64,000 nt of DNA. Origin: Aeromicrobium sp. Root472D3 (lineage in GTDB: Bacteria; Actinomycetota; Actinomycetes; Propionibacteriales; Nocardioidaceae). The stretch is from the NCBI RefSeq assembly GCF_001426485.1, contig NZ_LMET01000001.1:2209306-2273305 (forward strand), read 5' to 3'. The translations under genes and the position numbers were made by a program. The notes below the pieces were generated by a model that did not search any database, was not told the DNA's origin, and saw nothing but the letters and a program-made list of their open reading frames with translations. Every line of letters starts with the position of its first letter. The first letter of the stretch is position 1. Positions 1 through 7,867 of the stretch are shown here, in pieces.

Positions 1-347
1 GAGCTCCCCGGACGTTCGACCCGGGCGGTGCCGTGCCGCACGAGCATGGACGGAGCGAGATCTCGGCGACGTCCGGGCGCGAAGACGTCGAGTCCGCGGA
101 CCCACGCGGCCGTCTCGTCGCAGACGATCGCGTTGTCGGGCGTGACCAGTGCCAGCGCGCGCAGACGGGTGCGGCGCGAGTCGGGCACCGCGGCATCGAC
201 GTAGACGTTCCTGAACTCGCGCCGGAGCAGGCCCTGGTCGAGGCGCAGCCTCAGCATCTTCGGGGTGAGCCCGATGGAGGGTGCGTGCTCGGTGGTGAAC
301 GGCGATCCGTCGTTGATCAGCTCCGGCATGCCGGCATGCAAGCGCAT
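1..347 (-). CDS. Partial hypothetical protein, AbiEi/DUF559-like N-terminal part (cut by window edge)
   Basis: A minus-strand frame opens at ATG 347 (alternative ATG 329, six codons later) and runs off the left edge, so only about 115 N-terminal residues are visible. They read like a small winged-helix head (SIGLTPKMLRLRLDQGLL), then RREFRNVYVDAAVP and NAIVCDETAAWVRGL. That pattern resembles the many actinobacterial proteins annotated as AbiEi-type antitoxin-domain or DUF559 proteins, in which a helix-turn-helix is followed by an R.VY strand. The C-terminal half, which would decide the family, is missing. Base composition matches the neighbours. I infer a DNA-binding or nuclease-related protein and assign no function. 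The gene lies downstream of the DUF349 gene on the same strand, separated by the tandem hairpins. Confidence 0.55.
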   Translation of the reverse strand, partial: MRLHAGMPELINDGSPFTTEHAPSIGLTPKMLRLRLDQGLLRREFRNVYVDAAVPDSRRTRLRALALVTPDNAIVCDETAAWVRGLDVFAPGRRRDLAPSMLVRHGTARVERPGS

Positions 348-392
348 GCTCGACGTCCGGGTCCACGCCGCCGTCCACAGGCGGGCCGCGAG

Positions 393-460
393 GGGGCAGC
401 AACCCCCTCGTCAGGGGGCGGCAACCCCCTCGTCAGGGGCGGCAACCCCCTCGTCAGGGG
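393..460. repeat. Three tandem 21-bp GC-rich units forming hairpins
   Basis: Units at 393-413, 415-435 and 436-456 read GGGGC(A/G)GCAACCCCCTCGTCA. The last two are identical and abut; the first has one change and one extra G after it. Across each unit boundary CCCCCT-CGTC-AGGGG(G) can fold into a 5-6 bp hairpin with a CGTC loop (403-418, 425-439, 446-460). The array starts directly after the stop codon of the minus-strand DUF349 gene, so transcription termination is the simplest role. There is no T-tract on either strand. Related boxes occur at 56196-56215 and 56265-56284. Confidence 0.85.
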
Positions 461-1696
461 TCAGGAGAAGTCGGCCTGGGCCTTCTGCGCCATCTCGAGG
501 AAGGCCTTCTTCGAGTCGAGGTCCTGCTGCAGGTCCTTGACCTTCTTGGCGTCGCCCTTGGCCTCGGCGGCCGTGAGCTTGTCCTGCACCTCGTCGATCG
601 CGCGCTGGAGCTTGCCGATCATGTCGTCGGCACGGGCCGACTTCTCGGGATCGGTCTTCTTCCAGACGCTGTCGGTGGCGTCCTTGACAGCCTGCTCGAC
701 GGCGCGGATGCGTCCCTCGAACTCGCCGATGCGGGCCCGCGGCACCTTGCCGGCGGCCTCCCACCGGTCGGCGATGTCGAGCCACGCCTTGCGGGCGGCG
801 TCGACGTTCGTGATCGGCAGCAGCTTCTCGGCGTCGGCCAGGATCTCGAGCTTCTTCTCGGCGTTGACCTCGTACTCGGCGTCGAGCAGGCTGTTGGCCG
901 CGTCGCGCGCCTCGAAGAAGGCGTCCTGGGCCGCCCGGAACTTCTTCCAGAGCTTGTCCTCGACGTTGCGGGGGGCCGAGCCGGCCTTCTTCCACTCCGT
1001 CATCAGGTCGCGGTACCGGCCGGCGGTCGGGCCCCACTCGGTGGACGACGAGAGCGCCTCGGCCTCGACGATGAGCCGCTCCTTGACGACCTTCGCGGCG
1101 TCGCGCTGCGTCGACTGCTCGCCGAAGTGGGTCTTGCGGCGTCGGGTGTAGGTCGTGCGGGCCGAGCTGAAGCGGTGCCACAGCTCGTCGTCGGCCGACT
1201 TGCTGAGACGCGGCAGCGCCTTCCACTCCTCGAGCAGGGCGCGCAGCTTGTCGGCGCCGTTCTTCCAGTCGCTGCCCGCCGCGATCCTCTCGGCGTCGTC
1301 GGCGATGCGCGACTTCTCGGTCTGCGCCTCGGCGACCTTCGCGGCGCGCTCGGCCTTGCGCTGCTCGCGCTGAGCGTCGATCGCGGGCTGGAGGGCGTCG
1401 AGCCGCGTGACGAGCGAGTCGAGGTCGCCCATCGCCTGGGCGTCGACGAGCTGGCCGCGCACCTTGGTGACGGCCTTGGCGGCGTCGTCGGGCGAGACCG
1501 TTCCGCCCTTGAGGCGCGCCTCGAGCAGCCCCACCTCGGTCTCGAGACCCTCGAAGCGTCGGACGTACAACGACATCGCCTCGGCGGGGTCGCCCCCGGG
1601 CCACTGGCCGATCAGTCGTTCGCCGTCGGTGGTCTTGACGTAGACGTTGCCGTCGTCGTCGACACGACCCCAGGGGTTCGTGGGCGCAGAACTCAT
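461..1696 (-). CDS. DUF349 domain-containing protein
   Basis: The product is 411 residues, starting MSSAPTNPWGRVDDDGNVYV. I chose ATG 1696 because it sits seven bases after a TAGACT -10 box; upstream extension adds only Arg-rich, non-conserved residues. After an N-terminal segment and a Glu/Lys/Arg-rich coiled-coil stretch come three repeats of the DUF349 type, recognisable from LLEEWKALPRL..DDELWHRFSSAR, LMTEWKKAGSAP..EDKLWKKFRAA and DIADRWEAAGKVP..RIGEFEGRIR. The protein is acidic and largely helical, with no signal peptide or membrane segment, so it should be cytosolic. DUF349 proteins have no established biochemical role. It is divergent from the MBL/hisS/aspS operon. Confidence 0.9.
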   Translation of the reverse strand: MSSAPTNPWGRVDDDGNVYVKTTDGERLIGQWPGGDPAEAMSLYVRRFEGLETEVGLLEARLKGGTVSPDDAAKAVTKVRGQLVDAQAMGDLDSLVTRLDALQPAIDAQREQRKAERAAKVAEAQTEKSRIADDAERIAAGSDWKNGADKLRALLEEWKALPRLSKSADDELWHRFSSARTTYTRRRKTHFGEQSTQRDAAKVVKERLIVEAEALSSSTEWGPTAGRYRDLMTEWKKAGSAPRNVEDKLWKKFRAAQDAFFEARDAANSLLDAEYEVNAEKKLEILADAEKLLPITNVDAARKAWLDIADRWEAAGKVPRARIGEFEGRIRAVEQAVKDATDSVWKKTDPEKSARADDMIGKLQRAIDEVQDKLTAAEAKGDAKKVKDLQQDLDSKKAFLEMAQKAQADFS

Positions 1697-1703
1697 GGGG
1701 CAC

Positions 1704-1709
1704 AGTCTA
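1704..1709 (-). promoter_or_regulatory. -10 box (TAGACT) of DUF349 gene, leaderless type
   Basis: Read on the minus strand, TAGACT ends seven bases before ATG 1696. At that spacing transcription would begin at or next to the start codon, and no Shine-Dalgarno sequence is present. Confidence 0.6.
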
Positions 1710-1747
1710 GGGCGACGACTGCGTGGAGCGCGCCCGCCCGTCTCGCG

Positions 1748-1753
1748 TACCCT
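1748..1753 (+). promoter_or_regulatory. -10 box (TACCCT) of the MBL-hisS-aspS unit, leaderless type
   Basis: TACCCT lies seven bases before GTG 1761. Together with the minus-strand box at 1704-1709 it makes this 64-bp gap a divergent promoter pair. Confidence 0.55.
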
Positions 1754-1760
1754 GTCGCAC

Positions 1761-2456
1761 GTGCTTCTCACGTCTTTCCCGGCCGGTCCGCTGCAGGCGA
1801 ACTGCTACTTCGTGTCGCGCGGACCGGGCGCCGGCTGCGCGATCGTCGACCCCGGGATGGATGCGATCGAGGGCGTCCGGCAGGTCGTCGCCGAGCACAA
1901 CCTGCGGCCCCTCGCGGTGCTCGTGACGCACGGTCACTTCGACCACATGTGGCACGCGCAGGACGTCGCGGACGAGTACGACTGCCCCGTCTGGATCCAC
2001 CCCGCCGACCGTCACCTGCTGAGCGACCCGATGGCCGCGATCTCGGGCCAGTCGGCGGCGATGCTGCGCTCGCAGCTCGGCATGCACGACCTGCCCGACT
2101 TCACCGAGCCCGCCGACGTCCGCGACGCCGTCGACGGCGCCGAGATCGAGGTGGACGGGCTGACGTTCACGGTCGACCACGTGCCGGGCCACACCCCCGG
2201 CACGGTGTTCTACCGCGTCGACTACGACGGCCCCGAGGACGTCTCGCAGGTCATGTTCTCCGGCGACTTCCTGTTCGCCGGCTCGATCGGCCGCACCGAC
2301 CTGACCGGTGGCTCCCACGACCAGATGCAGGCGAGCCTGCGCGACCGCGTCCTGCCGCTCGCCGACGACGTCGTCGTGCTGCCGGGCCACGGCGGGCAGA
2401 CGTCGATCGGCCGCGAGCGCGCCACCAACCCCTTCCTCGCCGAGGCCGGCGCATGA
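1761..2456 (+). CDS. MBL-fold metallo-hydrolase (glyoxalase II-like)
   Basis: The 231-residue protein ([18 protein letters not shown]...) has the metallo-beta-lactamase metal site HGHFDH at residues 57-62, a second ligand region VPGHTPG and [13 protein letters not shown] further on, and a C-terminal [13 protein letters not shown]. This is the usual set for hydroxyacylglutathione hydrolase-like enzymes that bind two metal ions. The real substrate in actinobacteria is not established, since they make mycothiol, not glutathione. GTG 1761 was chosen because conserved sequence begins there and a -10 box lies seven bases upstream. It overlaps hisS by ATGA, so the two are probably translated together. 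Confidence 0.88.
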   Translation: MLLTSFPAGPLQANCYFVSRGPGAGCAIVDPGMDAIEGVRQVVAEHNLRPLAVLVTHGHFDHMWHAQDVADEYDCPVWIHPADRHLLSDPMAAISGQSAAMLRSQLGMHDLPDFTEPADVRDAVDGAEIEVDGLTFTVDHVPGHTPGTVFYRVDYDGPEDVSQVMFSGDFLFAGSIGRTDLTGGSHDQMQASLRDRVLPLADDVVVLPGHGGQTSIGRERATNPFLAEAGA

Positions 2457-3754
2457 GCAAGAAGCTGTCGGGCTTCCCCGAGTTCCTGCCGCGCGAGCGG
2501 ATCGTCGAGCAGCAGGTGCTCGACCACCTGCGTCGCACGTTCGAGCTGCACGGCTTCGCCAACATCGAGACGCGCGCCGTCGAGCCGATGGACGTCCTGC
2601 TGCGCAAGGGCGAGATCGACAAGGAGGTCTACGCCGTCAAGCGGCTGGCCGCCGCCGAGGGCGAGCCCGCCGAGCTGGCGCTGCACTACGACCTGACGGT
2701 GCCGTTCGCGCGCTACGTGCTCGAGAACGCGGGCCGGCTCGAGTTCCCGTTCCGTCGCTGGCAGATCCAGAAGGTGTGGCGGGGCGAGCGGCCGCAGCAG
2801 GGACGCTTCCGCGAGTTCACGCAGGCCGACATCGACATCGTCGGCCGCGACGTCCTGCCGTTCCACTTCGACGTCGAGGTCGCACGCGTCATGGCCGAGG
2901 CGCTCGCGGGCCTGCCGATCCCCACCGCGACGCTGCAGATCAGCAACCGCAAGATCCTCGAGGGCTTCTACCTCGGCCTCGGCGTCGACGACCCGACGGC
3001 CGTCATGCAGGTCGTCGACAAGCTCGACAAGGTGCCGGCCGAGCGCATCCGCGAGCTGCTGGTCGAGCAGGGTCTCGACGGCTCGCAGGCCGACCGCGTG
3101 CTCGCCCTGGCCGAGATCGTCACGACCGACACCTCGTTCGTCCAGCGCGTCGAGGCGCTCGGCGTCGAGCACGAGATGCTCGCCGAGGGCCTGTCGGAGC
3201 TGGCCCAGGTCGTCGAGGGAGCCTCGGGCGTCGAGGGCGTCGTCGTGACCGCCGACCTGCGCATCGCCCGCGGCCTCGACTACTACACGGGCACGGTCTT
3301 CGAGACGCGCCTGCAGGGGTGGGAGCACCTCGGCTCGATCTGCTCGGGCGGACGCTACGACCGTCTGGCCCAGGACCGCCGAACGACCTACCCGGGCGTC
3401 GGCATCTCGCTGGGCGTCTCGCGCCTGCTCGTGCCGCTGGCCCTGTCGGCGTCGCGGTCGGTCCCGTCAGCCGTGCTGGTCGCGGTCGACGACGAGGACA
3501 CGCGGGCCGACAGCACCGCGATCGCCCAGCAGCTGCGCGCCCGCGGCATCCCGACCGAGGTCGCCGCCAAGGCCGATCGCTTCGGCAAGCAGATCCAGTA
3601 CGCCGAGAAGCGTGGCATACCGTACGTCTGGTTCCCGCCGACCGCAGTCAAGGACATCCGCTCCGGCGACCAGGTCGAGGCCAGCCCCGACACGTGGACG
3701 CCTCCCACCACCGACCTCACCCCGACGATCCTCTCCAAGGAGCAACTCTCGTGA
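2453..3754 (+). CDS. hisS: Histidine--tRNA ligase
   Basis: This class II synthetase of 433 residues charges tRNA-His in the cytosol. Visible hallmarks are the N-terminal FPEFLPRE, motif 2 as [24 protein letters not shown], and the histidine-specific signature [13 protein letters not shown] near residue 270, followed by a C-terminal anticodon-binding alpha/beta domain. Length is normal for the family. It starts at ATG 2453, inside the stop of the MBL gene, and its own stop overlaps the aspS GTG start (GTGA), so this is a tightly coupled three-gene operon. Identification is secure. Confidence 0.97.
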   Translation: MSKKLSGFPEFLPRERIVEQQVLDHLRRTFELHGFANIETRAVEPMDVLLRKGEIDKEVYAVKRLAAAEGEPAELALHYDLTVPFARYVLENAGRLEFPFRRWQIQKVWRGERPQQGRFREFTQADIDIVGRDVLPFHFDVEVARVMAEALAGLPIPTATLQISNRKILEGFYLGLGVDDPTAVMQVVDKLDKVPAERIRELLVEQGLDGSQADRVLALAEIVTTDTSFVQRVEALGVEHEMLAEGLSELAQVVEGASGVEGVVVTADLRIARGLDYYTGTVFETRLQGWEHLGSICSGGRYDRLAQDRRTTYPGVGISLGVSRLLVPLALSASRSVPSAVLVAVDDEDTRADSTAIAQQLRARGIPTEVAAKADRFGKQIQYAEKRGIPYVWFPPTAVKDIRSGDQVEASPDTWTPPTTDLTPTILSKEQLS

Positions 3755-5568
3755 TCCGCACCCATGACGCCGGAAGCCTGCGCACCGAACACATCGGCCA
3801 GCAGGTGACGCTCGCCGGATGGGTCGCCCGTCGGCGCGATCACGGCGGTGTCGCGTTCATCGACGTCCGCGAGGCGTCGGGCGTCGTGCAGGTCGTCGTC
3901 CGCGAGGAGGTGGCGCACCAGCTGCGGGCCGAGTACTGCCTGAAGATCGTCGGCACGGTGCAGCAGCGCCCGGCCGGCAACGAGAACGCCGGCATCCCCA
4001 CCGGCGACATCGAGGTCATCGCCGAGGACGTCGAGATCCTCAGCGCGTCGGCGCCGCTGCCGTTCCCGATCGACGACACCGCGTCGTCGGGCGCCGGCTC
4101 GGTCGGCGAGGAGGCGCGCCTCAAGTACCGCTACCTCGACCTGCGCCGCTCCGGCCCGGCCGCGGCGATCCGTCTGCGCAGCAAGGTCAACGCCGCCGCC
4201 CGCGCGGTGCTCGAGCACCGCGACTTCGTCGAGATCGAGACCCCCACGCTGACCCGCTCGACGCCCGAGGGCGCGCGCGACTTCCTGGTGCCGGCGCGTC
4301 TGCGTCCCGGCAGCTGGTACGCGCTGCCGCAGAGCCCCCAGCTGTTCAAGCAGCTGCTGATGGTCGGCGGCATGGAGCGGTACTACCAGATCGCGCGCTG
4401 CTACCGCGACGAGGACTTCCGTGCCGACCGCCAGCCCGAGTTCACCCAGCTCGACATCGAGATGAGCTTCGTCGAGCAGGCCGACGTCCTGGCGCTGATG
4501 GAGGACATCCTGAAGCGGATGTGGTCGCTGATCGGCTACGACATCCCGACCCCGATCCCGCACATGACGTACGCCGAGGCGATGCGGCGCTTCGGCTCCG
4601 ACAAGCCCGACCTGCGCATGGGCCAGGAGCTCGTCGAGTGCACCGACTACTTCAAGGACACGTCGTTCCGCGTGTTCCAGGCCGAGTACGTCGGCGCCGT
4701 CGTGATGCCCGGTGGCGCGTCGCAGCCGCGTCGCCAGTTCGACGCGTGGCAGGAGTGGGCCAAGCAGCGCGGCGCCCGCGGTCTGGCGTACGTCACGATC
4801 AGCGAGGACGGCGAGCTCGGGGGACCGGTCGCCAAGAACCTCACCGACGCCGAGCGCGACGGCCTCGCGGCGCACGTCGGCGCAAAGCCGGGCGACTGCA
4901 TCTTCTTCGGTGCCGGCGCCACCAAGTCGACGCGCGGCCTGCTGGGTGCGGCGCGCCTCGAGATCGGCGAGCGCTGCGACCTGATCGACCGCGACGCGTG
5001 GGAGTTCGTCTGGGTCGTCGACGCACCGCTGCTCGAGCCGTCCGGCGACGCCGTCGCGTCCGGTGACGTCGCGGTCGGCGCGGGTGCCTGGACCGCGGTG
5101 CACCACGCCTTCACGTCCCCGCAGGACGTCGACGGCTTCGACGCCGATCCCGGCAACGCGCTGGCGTGGGCGTACGACATCGTCTGCAACGGCAGCGAGC
5201 TCGGCGGCGGGTCGATCCGTATCCACCGCGAGGACGTCCAGAAGCGGGTCTTCGCTTTGATGGGCATCGGCGAGGAGGAGGCGCAGGAGAAGTTCGGCTT
5301 CCTGCTCGACGCCTTCACGTTCGGCGCGCCGCCGCACGGCGGCATCGCGGTCGGCATGGACCGCATCTGCGCGATGCTGGCCGGTGCCGACTCGATCCGC
5401 GAGGTCATCGCGTTCCCGAAGTCCGGTGGCGGCTACGACCCGCTGACCGCCGCGCCGGCGCCCATCACTCCCGAGCAGCGCCGCGACGCGGGCGTCGACG
5501 CCCAGCCCAAGGCCGAGAAGGTCGCGTCGGGCGAGTCGCCTGACGGCGGAATCAGCCAGGCCGGCTGA
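3751..5568 (+). CDS. aspS: Aspartate--tRNA ligase (probably non-discriminating)
   Basis: The 605-residue protein starts [11 protein letters not shown] at GTG 3751. It has an N-terminal OB-fold anticodon domain ([22 protein letters not shown]), motif 2 [19 protein letters not shown] near residue 216, a bacterial GAD insertion and motif 3 [13 protein letters not shown] near residue 530. It charges tRNA-Asp. Many actinobacteria lack AsnRS and use a non-discriminating AspRS together with GatCAB; whether that holds here cannot be told from this window. The start overlaps the hisS stop by four bases. Confidence 0.97.
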   Translation: MIRTHDAGSLRTEHIGQQVTLAGWVARRRDHGGVAFIDVREASGVVQVVVREEVAHQLRAEYCLKIVGTVQQRPAGNENAGIPTGDIEVIAEDVEILSASAPLPFPIDDTASSGAGSVGEEARLKYRYLDLRRSGPAAAIRLRSKVNAAARAVLEHRDFVEIETPTLTRSTPEGARDFLVPARLRPGSWYALPQSPQLFKQLLMVGGMERYYQIARCYRDEDFRADRQPEFTQLDIEMSFVEQADVLALMEDILKRMWSLIGYDIPTPIPHMTYAEAMRRFGSDKPDLRMGQELVECTDYFKDTSFRVFQAEYVGAVVMPGGASQPRRQFDAWQEWAKQRGARGLAYVTISEDGELGGPVAKNLTDAERDGLAAHVGAKPGDCIFFGAGATKSTRGLLGAARLEIGERCDLIDRDAWEFVWVVDAPLLEPSGDAVASGDVAVGAGAWTAVHHAFTSPQDVDGFDADPGNALAWAYDIVCNGSELGGGSIRIHREDVQKRVFALMGIGEEEAQEKFGFLLDAFTFGAPPHGGIAVGMDRICAMLAGADSIREVIAFPKSGGGYDPLTAAPAPITPEQRRDAGVDAQPKAEKVASGESPDGGISQAG

Positions 5569-5631
5569 GCACCGTCCGGACGCGAGTCACCACGGGACCG
5601 TGGTGAACCGCGGCGGCGGGCGGGGCGGAGA

Positions 5632-5637
5632 TAGGGT
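5632..5637 (+). promoter_or_regulatory. -10 box (TAGGGT) of rarA, leaderless type
   Basis: TAGGGT is followed by six bases and then ATG 5644. No Shine-Dalgarno sequence is seen between them. Confidence 0.6.
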
Positions 5638-5643
5638 CGGGGC

Positions 5644-7008
5644 ATGAGCTCCGACGGGTTGTTCGACATCCCCGACACGCCTGTCGCGATGGGATCGGGC
5701 TCGGGGACGCTGAGCGGCAACACGCACTCGTCGGCGCCTCTCGCGGTGCGCATGCGGCCGCGCACGCTCGACGAGCTCGTGGGCCAGCAGCACCTGCTCG
5801 CGCCCGGCTCGCCCCTGCGGCAGATGATCGACGGCAACCAGCCGCTGACGATCCTGCTGTGGGGCCCGCCCGGCACCGGCAAGACGACGATCGCGAGCCT
5901 GCTGAGCGCGCACACCGACCGCCGCTTCGTCGAGGTCTCGGCCGTCTCGGCCGGCGTCAAGGAGGTGCGCGAGACGATCGCCGGCGCCCGGCGCGCCCTC
6001 GCGCAGAGCGGCACCGAGACGGTCCTGTTCGTCGACGAGGTGCACCGCTTCAGCAAGTCGCAGCAGGACGCCCTGCTGCCGGGCGTCGAGAACCGCTGGG
6101 TCTCGCTCGTCGCGGCCACGACCGAGAACCCGCACTTCAGCGTCATCTCGCCGCTGCTGAGCCGCAGCCTCCTGCTGACCCTCGAGAGCCTGACCGACGA
6201 TGACATCGGCGTCCTGGTCGACCGCGCCCTCACCGACGAGCGGGGTCTCGCGGGCGCCGTGACGCTGACCGACGAGGCGCGCTCGCACCTCGTCCGGCTC
6301 GCCGGGGGCGACGGCCGCCGCGTGCTGACGTACCTCGAGGCCGCCGCGGGTGCCGCGACGAGCCAGGGCAAGGCCGAGATCGACGTCGAGGACGCGGCGC
6401 TCGCGGTCGACAAGGCGGCGGTCCGCTACGACCGGCAGGGCGACCAGCACTACGACGTCATCAGCGCGTTCATCAAGTCGATCCGCGGCTCGGACGTCGA
6501 CGCCGCCCTGCACTACCTGGCGCGGATGATCGAGGCGGGGGAGGACCCGCGTTTCATCGCCCGCCGCCTCATGATCCACGCCAGCGAGGACATCGGCATG
6601 GCCGATCCGACCGCGCTGCCGCTGGCGACCGCGACGGCGCAGGCCGTCGCGATGATCGGCTTCCCCGAGGCGCGCATCCCGCTGGCGCAGGCCGTCATCC
6701 ACCTCGCCGCGGCGCCGAAGTCCAATGCCGTCATCACCGCGATCGACGCCGCGCTGGCCGACGTCCGTGCCGGCAAGGTCGGTGCCGTGCCGCCGGCGCT
6801 GCGCGACGCGCACTACGCGGGCGCCAAGAAGCTCGGGCACGGTCACGACTACCGCTACCCGCACCACGACCCGCGGGGCGTCGTCGAGCAGCAGTACGCC
6901 CCCGACGACGTCGACGGCGCGACGTACTACGAGCCCACCGACCACGGCTTCGAGGCCCGCCTGGGCGAGCGCCTCGCGATGATCCGCAAGATCCTGCGCG
7001 ACCGCTGA
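5644..7008 (+). CDS. rarA: Replication-associated recombination protein A (AAA+ ATPase)
   Basis: The 454-residue protein belongs to the RarA/MgsA/WRNIP1 family, which acts at stalled replication forks. Residues 74-82 form the Walker A motif (GPPGTGKTT) and LFVDEVHRF near 127 the Walker B motif. Sensor 1 (AATTENPHF) and the C-terminal tetramerisation region ([33 protein letters not shown]..., [14 protein letters not shown]) are typical of the family. The gene has its own leaderless-type promoter after aspS and stands alone between aspS and the alaS unit, as in related genomes. Length is normal. Confidence 0.93.
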   Translation: MSSDGLFDIPDTPVAMGSGSGTLSGNTHSSAPLAVRMRPRTLDELVGQQHLLAPGSPLRQMIDGNQPLTILLWGPPGTGKTTIASLLSAHTDRRFVEVSAVSAGVKEVRETIAGARRALAQSGTETVLFVDEVHRFSKSQQDALLPGVENRWVSLVAATTENPHFSVISPLLSRSLLLTLESLTDDDIGVLVDRALTDERGLAGAVTLTDEARSHLVRLAGGDGRRVLTYLEAAAGAATSQGKAEIDVEDAALAVDKAAVRYDRQGDQHYDVISAFIKSIRGSDVDAALHYLARMIEAGEDPRFIARRLMIHASEDIGMADPTALPLATATAQAVAMIGFPEARIPLAQAVIHLAAAPKSNAVITAIDAALADVRAGKVGAVPPALRDAHYAGAKKLGHGHDYRYPHHDPRGVVEQQYAPDDVDGATYYEPTDHGFEARLGERLAMIRKILRDR

Positions 7009-7046
7009 CGCCCCCGGCCACGCAGGTCCGGCAGCCGTCCCCGCGA

Positions 7047-7052
7047 TAGGGT
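7047..7052 (+). promoter_or_regulatory. -10 box (TAGGGT) of the 7060 gene, leaderless type
   Basis: TAGGGT is separated by seven bases from ATG 7060. Confidence 0.6.
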
Positions 7053-7059
7053 CGAGGTC

Positions 7060-7554
7060 ATGTCGGCGGAGGTGTGGATCCTCGTGGCGACCGCGGTGCT
7101 GGCCGTGGTCGCGATCGGTGCTGCCGTCGTCGCGGTCCGCGCCGTGCGGCAGATGTCCCGGGCCGCCGTCGCCACCCCCGCTGTCGACGCGCCCGCCGCG
7201 CCCGCGCAGCAGCCCGACACGACGCGCCCGCGTGCCGTGGTCGTGCACGAGGACGTCGCGACGGTCGCGCCGGTCGGTCTCGAGCCGCGGATCGTGCAGG
7301 GACGTCTCGTCGTGCCGCCGACGCAGCACCAGGTCGTCCAGGCCGCCCTCGGACGACCCGGCGTGCGCCTGTCGATCGTCGCCCACGGGCTCGCCCACGC
7401 CCTGCGCCCCGAGAGCCGCGACCGCATCTCGGCGCTGATGCGCCGCGAGTTCCGCCGCCGGCGCCGCGAGCGCCAGCAGGCCGGACGCCGTGCGGTGCGA
7501 GCCGCGCAGCCCGCGCCCCCGGCCGCCCCGTCCGACCCGTGGCTGGGCTCGTGA
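7060..7554 (+). CDS. Conserved hypothetical protein with N-terminal membrane anchor
   Basis: The 164-residue product begins with one hydrophobic helix (residues 5-27: VWILVATAVLAVVAIGAAVV). A Pro/Ala-rich linker follows, then a compact region (RIVQGRLVVPPTQHQVVQAALGRPGVRLSIVAHGLAHALRPESRDRI) and a highly basic tail (RREFRRRRRERQQAGRR). The basic region most likely faces the cytoplasm and could contact nucleic acid or phospholipid heads; this is inference only. I do not recognise a named domain. It overlaps the next gene by GTGA and precedes alaS, a position where small membrane proteins are common in actinobacteria. Confidence 0.75.
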   Translation: MSAEVWILVATAVLAVVAIGAAVVAVRAVRQMSRAAVATPAVDAPAAPAQQPDTTRPRAVVVHEDVATVAPVGLEPRIVQGRLVVPPTQHQVVQAALGRPGVRLSIVAHGLAHALRPESRDRISALMRREFRRRRRERQQAGRRAVRAAQPAPPAAPSDPWLGS

Positions 7555-7832
7555 GCTCGCGTCTCGTCTGGTTCGTGGCCGGCACGGCAGCGGGGGTCTA
7601 CACCTCGGTCAAGGCCCGCCGCGCGGCCTACCGCCTCTCGGCCCCGGGCGTCGTCGACCAGGCCGCAGCGCTCGGCACCGGCTGGCGTGAGCTCAGCGCG
7701 GAGGTGCGCGAGGGAATGCGCGTCCGCGAGCAGCAGATCGCGCACCGCCTCTCCGAGCTGCCGCCGACCGCGGCCGATCCGCCCGTCCTCGACGAGGCAC
7801 CCCGCGACACCCCACCCACCCCGTCCGCCTGA
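7551..7832 (+). CDS. DUF6167-like small membrane-associated protein
   Basis: The 93-residue protein starts at GTG 7551 (VSSRLVWFVAGTAAGVYTSVKARRAAYRLS...). The opening R.VWFVAGTAAGVYTSVK and the later LSAEVREGMRVREQQI resemble the short DUF6167 proteins found just upstream of alaS in Streptomyces and relatives. The N-terminal hydrophobic segment is probably an anchor; the rest is amphipathic helix and a Pro-rich tail. Function is unknown. It overlaps the preceding gene by four bases and lies 35 bp before alaS, so the three genes probably form one transcription unit. Confidence 0.75.
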   Translation: MSSRLVWFVAGTAAGVYTSVKARRAAYRLSAPGVVDQAAALGTGWRELSAEVREGMRVREQQIAHRLSELPPTAADPPVLDEAPRDTPPTPSA

Positions 7833-7867
7833 CCCGACTCCACACCACCAGATCTGAGGGCCACCTG

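Noticed and set aside
393..460. CRISPR-like array
   Set aside because: The units abut with no spacers, only three are present, and no cas gene is nearby.
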